From an uncultured Chitinophagaceae bacterium (lineage in GTDB: Bacteria; Bacteroidota; Bacteroidia; Chitinophagales; Chitinophagaceae), in NCBI GenBank assembly GCA_903841915.1, contig CAIMKO010000137.1, positions 1 to 13,009 of the forward strand: 13,009 bases of DNA, given 5' to 3'. Numbering within the stretch: position 1 is the stretch's first letter; every line of letters starts with the position of its first letter. Under the pieces are notes generated by a model. That model had not been told where the DNA came from. It did not search any database and was given only the letters and a program-made list of their open reading frames with translations. Positions 6,870-13,009 of the stretch are shown in pieces. Position numbers and translations under genes: made by a program.

Positions 6870-9800
6870 ATGGCAAGTAAGCAATTACAAAAGGAAAAAT
6901 TTCAGGCTATTTATGAAAGTCTCAATGAACAACAGCGCATTGCTGTTGATACAATTGAGGGGCCTGTCATGGTGATTGCCGGACCGGGTACAGGTAAAAC
7001 ACAGATCTTGTCTGCACGCATTGGAAAGATCTTATCCGATACAGACACTGCTCCCGAAAATATATTATGCCTTACATATACCGATGCAGGAGTGGTTGCC
7101 ATGCGCAAAAGATTATTCAACTTTATCGGCAGCGATGCCTACAAAGTGAATATTTATACATTCCATGCTTTTTGCAATGATGTGATCCAGGAAAATCTTT
7201 CTCTGTTCGAAAAAACCGCATTGGATCCTATTTCAGAATTGGAGCGGATCGATCTCTTTAAACAACTGATCGACAGCTTTCCGAAAAATCATCCGCTGAA
7301 AAGATATAGGGGCGATGTCTATTTTGAGATCAATAATCTCAAGAATTTATTCAGCACTATGAAGCGTGAAGGATATACGCCTGATTTCATCAATCAAAAG
7401 ATAGATGTATACTTGGCCGACCTTCCACATCGCGATGAATATGTTGCCAAACGAGCCACCAAAGAATTTAAAAAAGGGGATATACGCACCGATAAGATCG
7501 ATGAAGAAAAAGAAAAGATGGAGAAACTGCGGGCAGCAGTAAATGAGTTCGATCATTTTCAGCAAATGATGCGAAGTCGAAGTCGCTACGACTTTGATGA
7601 CATGATCAACTGGGTGATCAAAGCGTTTGAAGAAAATAAAAATCTGCTCACACGCTATCAGGAACAGTTCCTTTATATGCTGGTGGACGAATATCAGGAT
7701 ACCAGCGGTACGCAAAACCGCTTGGTCGAATTACTCATCAATTACTGGGATATACCCAATGTTTTTGTGGTGGGTGATGACGATCAAAGCATCTATCGCT
7801 TTCAGGGAGCGAATATTGAGAACATGATCAATTTTGCAAACAGCTATCAAAAAGACCTGTTGACCATCGTTCTTACCAATAATTATCGCAGTACACAACC
7901 CATACTGGATGTTTCAAAAACCATCATCGATAAAAATGAAGATCGATTGGTTACACAATTGGATGGACTAAGTAAAGATTTGGTCTCTTCCAATCAACGA
8001 ATAAACCAATCAACGAATAAGCCCATTCTCAAAGAATACGAAACACAGCATCAGGAAATGATAGATGTGGTGTTGCAGATAGAAAGATTATTACAGCAAA
8101 ACATTTTACCTGGAAAGATCGGTATCATCTATAAAGAGAATAAATACGGGGAAGAATTAACGCAGTATTTTAAGCTGAAGAAATTACCCATTTTCAGCAA
8201 AAGAAGTCTGAACATTTTGGATATACCGCTGGCTCAAAAGATCTTATTGGTTTTAAAATATCTGGCAGCAGAACATGATATACCATATGGCGGCGATGAA
8301 ATGCTTTTTGAGATCTTGCACTTCGATTGGTTTGGCATTCCTCCCATTGAGATCGCCAAACTGACCGTAGAAGTTGCCAATAAAAAATTTGGTGAGAATA
8401 AAATTTCTTTGCGTCAGTTGCTTCAACAAACCATCAACGCTCCTGTAAAAGATCTATTTAGTCAGGGGCCCAATGAAGGTTTAAAAAGAGCAGGAACGGT
8501 AATTGAAAAATTGATCGCCGATACCCCCAATGTTACACTGCAAACCCTGTTTGAAAATATAATCCGTGAAGCGGGGGTATTAAACTTTATCATGCAAAAT
8601 GCCGATAAACACTGGCTCTTGCAGGTATTGAGCGGATTATTCGATTTTGTAAAAGAAGAAACCAGGCGCAATCCTTCCATGCGATTACAGGGGCTCATCA
8701 ATATCATTGAACTGATGGAGAAAGAGGATATCGCATTACCCTTGATCCGGGTAAGTGGCAGCGAGAAAGGCGTTAATCTGTTAACTGCCCATGGCAGCAA
8801 GGGTCTGGAATTTGAATATGTTTTCTTTGTGGGTTGCAATGCGTATAACTGGGAAAAGAAAAGAAAACCGGGTGGCGGTTATTCGTTCCCTGATACCATG
8901 TTTACTTCTGTTGCCAAACATAGTGATGCCGAAGAATTGCGCCGTTTATTTTATGTGGCATTAACCAGGGCAGAACAATATCTGCAGATCTCCTACAGCC
9001 GTTTTAAAAATGATGGAAAAGAAATAGAAGCATCCATGTTCATTGCAGAGATCCAGGAACAACATGCGATCGCAGTGGAGAAAGTATTTGTGGATGCAAC
9101 TGTGCTGGCTGATTTTCAGATCTTGCAGTTCACTGAAAATATTTCACCCGAGATCGAGAAGGCGGAAGATGATCTCATCAACGGCATTCTGGAAAAATTC
9201 GTAATGAACGTAACGGCCTTGAATAATTATTTAAAATGCCCCTTACAGTTTTATTATAATAATCTGATCCGTGTTCCTTCCGGAAAATCGGAAGCAACTG
9301 AATTCGGGTCAGCCGTGCATTTTGCATTGGAGCGTTTATTTAAAAAGATGCAGGAGAATAATAACCGCTTCCCTTCCAAAGAAGAATTCATCAAAGACTT
9401 TGAATGGTACATGCAAAGGCATCGTGAAAATTTTACCAAAGAACAATTTGCAAGAAGGATGGAATACGGTCATGAAGTATTGCAGAACTATTATGATGCC
9501 AATATTCATTCATTCAACAAAGTGGTAACGGTAGAAAGAAGCATCAGAAATGTGGTAGTGAAAAATGTTCCGCTGAAAGGAAAATTGGATAAAATAGAAT
9601 TCGATGGCAAGAATGCCAATGTGGTCGATTATAAAACCGGTGATATTGATAAGGCAAAGGAAAAATTAAAACCGCCGCATGAAAAAGATCCCAATGGCGG
9701 CGATTATTGGCGGCAGGCTGTCTTCTATAAAATTCTTGTAGACAATTATGAGCAGAAAGACTGGAAAGTGATCAGTACCGAATTTGATTTTATTGAGCCC

Positions 9801-10010
9801 GATAAAAAGAAGAATTACCGCAGAGAAAAATTAGTCATCAGTCCCGAAGACATTACTACTGTAACGGAGCAAATTGCGGCAGTATGGCAAAAGATCCAGA
9901 ACAGAGAATTCTATACCGGTTGTGGCAAGCCTGATTGTCATTGGTGCAATTTTGTAAAGACCAATAATATGGCGGTTGCATTACACGAGTTAAATGAAGA
10001 AGAGGAATAA
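6870..10010 (+). CDS. UvrD-like ATP-dependent DNA helicase fused to PD-(D/E)XK nuclease
   Basis: A 1046-residue SF1A helicase-nuclease acting on DNA breaks or gaps. Helicase motifs: Walker A GPGTGKTQ (38-45, K43), Ia around LCLTYTDAG (67-75), TFHAF (97-101), II DEYQDT (273-278), III GDDDQSIYRFQGA (302-314), IV NNYRST (337-342), V LLTAHGSKGLEF (637-648) and VI FYVALTRAE (694-702). The C-terminal nuclease (about 780-1030) shows GSAVH (813-817), KGKLD (D907), VVDYKTG (D920, K922) and RQAVFY (Q949). C790 with C1018, C1023 and C1026 gives the one-plus-three cysteine layout of iron-sulfur nuclease domains like AddB. All catalytic residues are present. The start ATG 6870 precedes the Walker A region by the normal distance. 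It is not a canonical AddA, AddB or RecB, and no partner subunit is adjacent. A 16-base-period repeat lies in the coding sequence at 7990-8020. Confidence 0.93.
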   Translation: MASKQLQKEKFQAIYESLNEQQRIAVDTIEGPVMVIAGPGTGKTQILSARIGKILSDTDTAPENILCLTYTDAGVVAMRKRLFNFIGSDAYKVNIYTFHAFCNDVIQENLSLFEKTALDPISELERIDLFKQLIDSFPKNHPLKRYRGDVYFEINNLKNLFSTMKREGYTPDFINQKIDVYLADLPHRDEYVAKRATKEFKKGDIRTDKIDEEKEKMEKLRAAVNEFDHFQQMMRSRSRYDFDDMINWVIKAFEENKNLLTRYQEQFLYMLVDEYQDTSGTQNRLVELLINYWDIPNVFVVGDDDQSIYRFQGANIENMINFANSYQKDLLTIVLTNNYRSTQPILDVSKTIIDKNEDRLVTQLDGLSKDLVSSNQRINQSTNKPILKEYETQHQEMIDVVLQIERLLQQNILPGKIGIIYKENKYGEELTQYFKLKKLPIFSKRSLNILDIPLAQKILLVLKYLAAEHDIPYGGDEMLFEILHFDWFGIPPIEIAKLTVEVANKKFGENKISLRQLLQQTINAPVKDLFSQGPNEGLKRAGTVIEKLIADTPNVTLQTLFENIIREAGVLNFIMQNADKHWLLQVLSGLFDFVKEETRRNPSMRLQGLINIIELMEKEDIALPLIRVSGSEKGVNLLTAHGSKGLEFEYVFFVGCNAYNWEKKRKPGGGYSFPDTMFTSVAKHSDAEELRRLFYVALTRAEQYLQISYSRFKNDGKEIEASMFIAEIQEQHAIAVEKVFVDATVLADFQILQFTENISPEIEKAEDDLINGILEKFVMNVTALNNYLKCPLQFYYNNLIRVPSGKSEATEFGSAVHFALERLFKKMQENNNRFPSKEEFIKDFEWYMQRHRENFTKEQFARRMEYGHEVLQNYYDANIHSFNKVVTVERSIRNVVVKNVPLKGKLDKIEFDGKNANVVDYKTGDIDKAKEKLKPPHEKDPNGGDYWRQAVFYKILVDNYEQKDWKVISTEFDFIEPDKKKNYRREKLVISPEDITTVTEQIAAVWQKIQNREFYTGCGKPDCHWCNFVKTNNMAVALHELNEEEE
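7990..8020 (+). repeat. Two-copy tandem repeat inside the helicase gene
   Basis: CCAATCAACGAATAA occurs at 7990-8004 and 8006-8020, period 16. Because 16 is not a multiple of three, the copies are read in different frames, giving the polar stretch NQRINQSTNK (residues 375-384) between helicase motif IV and the following domain. The frame stays open across it. Confidence 0.75.
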
Positions 10011-10057
10011 ATGACAGTTTCTGAGCATAATTTACCATGAAATTACTAGGCTCATCC

Positions 10058-10110
10058 ATGGGTTATCTATGGGTTATCCATGGATTATCTATCGGTTATC
10101 TATGGGTTGT
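10058..10110. repeat. 11 bp tandem repeat, about 4.8 copies
   Basis: Units starting at 10058, 10069, 10080, 10091 and 10102 follow ATGGGTTATCT with single-base changes (for example ATCGGTTATCT and ATGGATTATCT), the last incomplete. The array sits between the helicase stop and the lipoprotein promoter and includes the palindrome ATCCATGGAT at 10076-10085. Its function is unknown; it may be a slippage product or a protein-binding array. Confidence 0.8.
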
Positions 10111-10115
10111 GCGCC

Positions 10116-10154
10116 AAGTTGACAGAGATTTATAGGATTGTTAGGATATGTTTA
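10116..10154 (+). promoter_or_regulatory. Putative promoter of the Ig-like lipoprotein gene
   Basis: AAGTTGACA (10116-10124), 22 bases, then TATGTTTA (10147-10154), predicting a leader of about 40 nt. A second -7-like element, TAGTTTTA (10182-10189), lies ten bases before the start codon without an upstream TTG at the right distance. Confidence 0.35.
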
Positions 10155-10199
10155 GCCGGAAAGCATTTATGTTTGTATCCTTAGTTTTAATTACAAAAT

Positions 10200-11612
10200 A
10201 TGAGCAAACTGTTTCGATTGGTTTCTATTCTCTTACTGATTGTTTATTTAATGAATATTCAAACAGGTTGTGCCAATATTATTCCACCCGGAGGAGGGCC
10301 AAGAGACACGATCCCTCCAAGACTGATCGTCGCTTTACCTAAAGACAGTGCTAAGAATGTAACGCTTAATAAGATCACGCTCACATTTGATGAATTTGTT
10401 GAAGTAAAAGATGCGCAGACCAACTTAATTGTATCGCCGGTTCCTAAAAATATGCCGCTGGTAGATTATAAGCTGAGGAATGTAAGCCTTAAATTAAAGG
10501 ATTCATTGGAGCCCAATACTACCTATACATTTGATTTTGGCAATTCCATAAAAGATGTAAATGAAGGAAATATAGCCAAGAATTTCTCCTATGTTTTTTC
10601 TACCGGCAAAACCATTGATCTAAATATCTTTTCCGGGAAAGTGTTTCTTGCAGAAACAGGAAAGGTAGACACTACATTGATCGTGTTACTGCATAAAAAC
10701 CTAAGTGATACTGCTATCTATAAGGATCGTCCGCGTTATTACACCCGTTTGGACGGCAAAGGAAATTTTACATTCAGAAATTTACCCGAAGGCAGCTTTG
10801 CTGCCTTTGTATTGCCTAACGAATACAATAAAAAATATGACGACAGCACCAAACTATTTGCATTCGCAGATTCTTTGATCCTCATAAATAAGAATACAAA
10901 GCCTGTTACTTTTTACGCTTACGAAGAAGTAAAAAGAAAGATCGAGATAAAATCTGCACCTGTCGAAAAACCTAATCCCAACAGCAAAACAAAGAAAGAA
11001 GATACCCGTTTGCGCTTTGGACTATCAACAGAAGGCGGCTTACAGGATCTGCTGACTCCTGGTATGGATATGCTTTTCAACAGGAAATTGAAATTGTTTG
11101 ACAGCTCCAAAATAATTCTGACTGATACCAATTACAGAGCTTTAAAAAACTATACTGTAAAACTGGATACCGCTAAAACCAAAGTAAGTATCAGTTACAA
11201 CTGGAAAGCCGATACACAACTTCGTTTGATTATTTTAAAAGATGCTGTAGCGGATACAAGCGGCGTAATGCTTTCAAAAACAGATACACTCCGATTCGGA
11301 ACAAAAAAAGAATCGGATTACGGCAGCCTAAGAATAAGATTTACCAATGCCGACCTTTCTAAAAATCCCGTACTGCAAATTATTCAGGCAGATAAGATCG
11401 TTGAATCCATTCCAATTACACAAAAGGAATTATTTCGCAAGCTATTTAAGCCGGGAGATTATGATCTGCGTGTGTTATTTGATGCCAATAAGAACGGCAT
11501 TTGGGATTCCGGCAATTATAAAAAGAGAAAACAACCGGAAGTAGTTCAGCTCATCAATAAAAAATTAAGTATAAAGCCGGATTGGGATAATGAGATCGAA
11601 GTGAGTTTTTGA
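10200..11612 (+). CDS. Ig-like (Big_5) domain lipoprotein
   Basis: A 470-residue exported lipoprotein. A signal peptide (residues 1-23, hydrophobic core FRLVSILLLIVYLM) ends at Cys24 in TGCAN, a relaxed lipobox usual in Bacteroidota. The mature N-terminus CANIIPPGGGPRDTIPP is characteristic of a family I know from this phylum. Next come a bacterial Ig-like fold of the Big_5 type (about 38-137, with PPRLIVALPKDSAKNV and the strand pattern ending YVFSTG), then a beta-rich region with a carboxypeptidase-regulatory-like stretch (GKGNFTFRNLPEGSFAAF, 186-203). A linker (252-268) leads to a C-terminal beta domain with DANKNGIWD (428-436), resembling a calcium-binding loop. It is likely anchored in the outer membrane and structural or adhesive. 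Start ATG 10200 fits the signal peptide. Exact function is unknown. Confidence 0.88.
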   Translation: MSKLFRLVSILLLIVYLMNIQTGCANIIPPGGGPRDTIPPRLIVALPKDSAKNVTLNKITLTFDEFVEVKDAQTNLIVSPVPKNMPLVDYKLRNVSLKLKDSLEPNTTYTFDFGNSIKDVNEGNIAKNFSYVFSTGKTIDLNIFSGKVFLAETGKVDTTLIVLLHKNLSDTAIYKDRPRYYTRLDGKGNFTFRNLPEGSFAAFVLPNEYNKKYDDSTKLFAFADSLILINKNTKPVTFYAYEEVKRKIEIKSAPVEKPNPNSKTKKEDTRLRFGLSTEGGLQDLLTPGMDMLFNRKLKLFDSSKIILTDTNYRALKNYTVKLDTAKTKVSISYNWKADTQLRLIILKDAVADTSGVMLSKTDTLRFGTKKESDYGSLRIRFTNADLSKNPVLQIIQADKIVESIPITQKELFRKLFKPGDYDLRVLFDANKNGIWDSGNYKKRKQPEVVQLINKKLSIKPDWDNEIEVSF

Positions 11613-11663
11613 TATGGAACAATTATCAGGACATTGCCGGATACATTGTTTCCCTGCACTTGC

Positions 11664-11671
11664 TATCTTTA
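11664..11671 (+). promoter_or_regulatory. Putative -7 promoter element of recR
   Basis: TATCTTTA, one mismatch from TAnnTTTG, ends four bases before the recR start codon, the same distance as in the helicase gene. No TTG lies at the expected -33 distance (nearest gaps are 15 and 27 bases), so support is weak. Confidence 0.3.
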
Positions 11672-11675
11672 CAGT

Positions 11676-12290
11676 ATGCAACTTCCTTCCTTACTTCTTG
11701 AAAATGCAGTGGCCCAATTTTCAAAATTGCCGGGTATTGGTAAAAAAACTGCCCTGCGTTTGGTATTGCATTTATTAAAACAGGATGTGAATGATGTGCA
11801 GCATTTTGGCGAAACCATTGCCAGGATGAGAAGAGATATAAAGTTTTGCCAGCGCTGCCACAATATTAGCGATGGAGATATCTGCAGCATTTGCAGCAAC
11901 TCGGTCCGTAAACAAAATATGATCTGTGTGGTGGAAACGATCCGGGATGTGATCGCCATTGAAAGCACGCAGCAATACAATGGAACTTATCACGTGTTAG
12001 GTGGCATCATTTCACCATTGGATGGCATTGGTCCGGATCAACTAACCATCGAATCTCTTGTTCACCGCATTCAAAAAGAACAAACCGAAGAATTAATATT
12101 TGCCCTTAGTCCAAATATTCAGGGCGACACTACCATTTATTATATTCAGAAAAAGATAGCGCATTTCACCTGTCGCGTTACCACCATTGCAAGAGGTATC
12201 GCATTCGGCGGCGAATTGGAATATGCCGATGAAATGACCCTGGCAAGAAGTCTGGCCAATCGTTTGCCCGTTCAACAGTATGTAAAATAG
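11676..12290 (+). CDS. recR: Recombination mediator RecR
   Basis: A 204-residue RecR, normal length for the family. With RecO (and RecF) it loads RecA onto SSB-coated single-stranded DNA during gap and break repair. It has an N-terminal helix-hairpin-helix with LPGIGKKTALR (18-28), a four-cysteine zinc finger (C58, C61, C70, C73), a TOPRIM domain starting at MICVVET (82-88, E87), and the conserved C-terminal signature RGIAFGGELEYADEMTLARSL (173-192). The frame extends upstream to 11634, but ATG 11676 is chosen because it begins MQLPSLLLENAV, the usual RecR start, with a promoter-like element just before it. It lies 63 bp after the lipoprotein stop. Nothing is missing or unusual in the protein. 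Confidence 0.97.
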   Translation: MQLPSLLLENAVAQFSKLPGIGKKTALRLVLHLLKQDVNDVQHFGETIARMRRDIKFCQRCHNISDGDICSICSNSVRKQNMICVVETIRDVIAIESTQQYNGTYHVLGGIISPLDGIGPDQLTIESLVHRIQKEQTEELIFALSPNIQGDTTIYYIQKKIAHFTCRVTTIARGIAFGGELEYADEMTLARSLANRLPVQQYVK

Positions 12291-12351
12291 TTTTTCCGTT
12301 TCTGATAAACTTTTGAAAGCACCCTTTCTCCAACACCAACACAAAACGGCT

Positions 12352-12359
12352 TAGTTTTG
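12352..12359 (+). promoter_or_regulatory. -7 promoter element of the OB-fold protein gene
   Basis: TAGTTTTG is an exact TAnnTTTG match and is followed by CA, as is common in Bacteroidota promoters. It ends 15 bases before the ATG at 12375, predicting a leader of about ten bases. No clear -33 TTG is seen. Confidence 0.45.
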
Positions 12360-12374
12360 CAAAAAAATCAGCTC

Positions 12375-13009
12375 ATGCTCTTTAAACTGCTCAAAGATTT
12401 ACCGTGGATGTTTGCCATCGCATTTATTATTTGGATGGTGGTTGCTTTCATTCTTTGGCAAAAATTCATTTCAAAAAGCAATACTTCCTTTTATCAGAAG
12501 AATAAAAACATTGTACTCGCTGTTTTAATGGCCATTTCATTGACAGCTGTTGATATCTGGTATTTCGTAGAATATATTCCTACACATTTCAGAAGAGATA
12601 TCAGTAAGGAAAGATCTATTGCTTTATCTGCAACAGATATCATCAAAGAATTTCAAAGCAATGAAAATGCAGCCTATGCCAAATACAATAACAAGGCAGT
12701 TGAATTAACCGGCGAGGTTGAGAAAGTGGATGCAGACAGCCTTTCAGCTACTGTTATCTTAAAAACAGCTATTCCCCGCACATCAGTTTCCTGCAGATTA
12801 AAAACAAAACAAGATGCTGTGATCGGAACAACCATTTCAATAAAAGGAATATTAACAGGCTTTATTGCGGATCAGGTGCAACTGAGTGAAGCCATTATTA
12901 CCAACACTACTGCTTCCGGTCAAGCAACTGTTGCTGTACCTAAAGACAGCACTTCAATACCCATCAAAGATTCAGCAAAGAATACAGTTACAGCTGTTGA
13001 GAAAAAAGC
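12375..13009 (+). CDS. Membrane protein with tRNA_anti-like OB-fold, 3' end outside window
   Basis: An open frame of 211 whole codons running off the window. Two hydrophobic segments (about residues 11-28 and 46-65) precede a soluble domain. Residues about 83-177 match the tRNA_anti-like OB-fold pattern: a helix with an AYAKYNNK stretch, VELTGEVEKVD (109-119), a central SVSCRLK (137-143), then GTTISIKGILTGF (151-163) and VQLSEAIIT (168-176). A Thr/Ser/Lys-rich, low-complexity segment follows (177-211 and beyond). In this family the OB-fold is often found in membrane or exported proteins of unknown role, and despite the domain name there is no evidence of tRNA binding. ATG 12375 is the first in frame after an exact -7 element and begins just before TM1. 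The gene is separated from recR by 84 bp. Confidence 0.8.
   Translation, partial: MLFKLLKDLPWMFAIAFIIWMVVAFILWQKFISKSNTSFYQKNKNIVLAVLMAISLTAVDIWYFVEYIPTHFRRDISKERSIALSATDIIKEFQSNENAAYAKYNNKAVELTGEVEKVDADSLSATVILKTAIPRTSVSCRLKTKQDAVIGTTISIKGILTGFIADQVQLSEAIITNTTASGQATVAVPKDSTSIPIKDSAKNTVTAVEKK

Noticed and set aside
6789..6884. Longer N-terminus for the SRPBCC protein from 6884
   Set aside because: It would overlap the start of the divergent helicase gene, and the added residues do not belong to the SRPBCC fold.
11634..11675. Longer N-terminus for RecR from 11634
   Set aside because: The added residues (MPDTLFPCTC...) are not part of RecR, which starts at MQLPSLL, and a -7-like element falls inside this stretch.
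12298..12349. Terminator after recR
   Set aside because: Only a 4 bp GTTT/AAAC stem or a CCGTTT/AAACGG pair with a long loop; neither is convincing.

Overview
The window looks like a chromosomal segment from a member of the Bacteroidota, most likely a Chitinophagaceae-type genome. This is judged from protein family resemblance and from promoter elements of the Bacteroidota type (TTG, about 21 bases, then TAnnTTTG). The same signs are the near absence of Shine-Dalgarno sequences, a lipoprotein of a family I know mainly from this phylum, and purine/pyrimidine-biased intergenic repeats. No phage, insertion sequence, CRISPR array, rRNA or tRNA gene was seen.

Left part (1-5640) is a potassium-uptake block. 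A Kup-type K+ transporter gene whose 5' end lies outside the window is followed by a strong terminator, then by a membrane histidine kinase with HAMP and PAS domains. A second, complete kup paralogue converges on the kinase from the opposite strand with an 18 bp gap. The two Kup proteins are close paralogues in inverted orientation. No response regulator is visible. The kinase resembles, from memory, the accessory HAMP/PAS kinase of Bacteroidota kdp loci, so a role in K+ homeostasis is plausible but is inference.

Middle (5640-6335) is a 657 bp gap between genes. It holds a good minus-strand promoter for the second kup with a leader of about 200 nt, a compact set of inverted repeats that looks like a regulator-binding site, and a roughly 390 bp degenerate pyrimidine tract. 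All ten guanines of the tract's plus strand sit in copies of one 9-mer, TCGTACTTC. The tract runs into the 3' end of the neighbouring SRPBCC gene and encodes its last residues.

Right part (6297-13009) has an SRPBCC-fold protein gene (minus), divergent from a large UvrD-like helicase with a C-terminal PD-(D/E)XK nuclease and a four-cysteine iron-sulfur signature. These are followed by an 11 bp tandem repeat, an Ig-like surface lipoprotein gene, recR (recombination mediator) and the 5' part of a membrane-anchored OB-fold protein that runs off the window. The helicase-nuclease and RecR both serve DNA repair but are separated by the lipoprotein gene and appear to have their own promoters.

No convincing new multi-gene system was found. 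The items most worth a second look are the pyrimidine tract and its invasion of a coding end, the inverted-repeat cluster, the kup-kinase-kup layout, a small out-of-frame tandem repeat inside the helicase gene, and promoter elements lying so close to two start codons that leaderless mRNAs are predicted.
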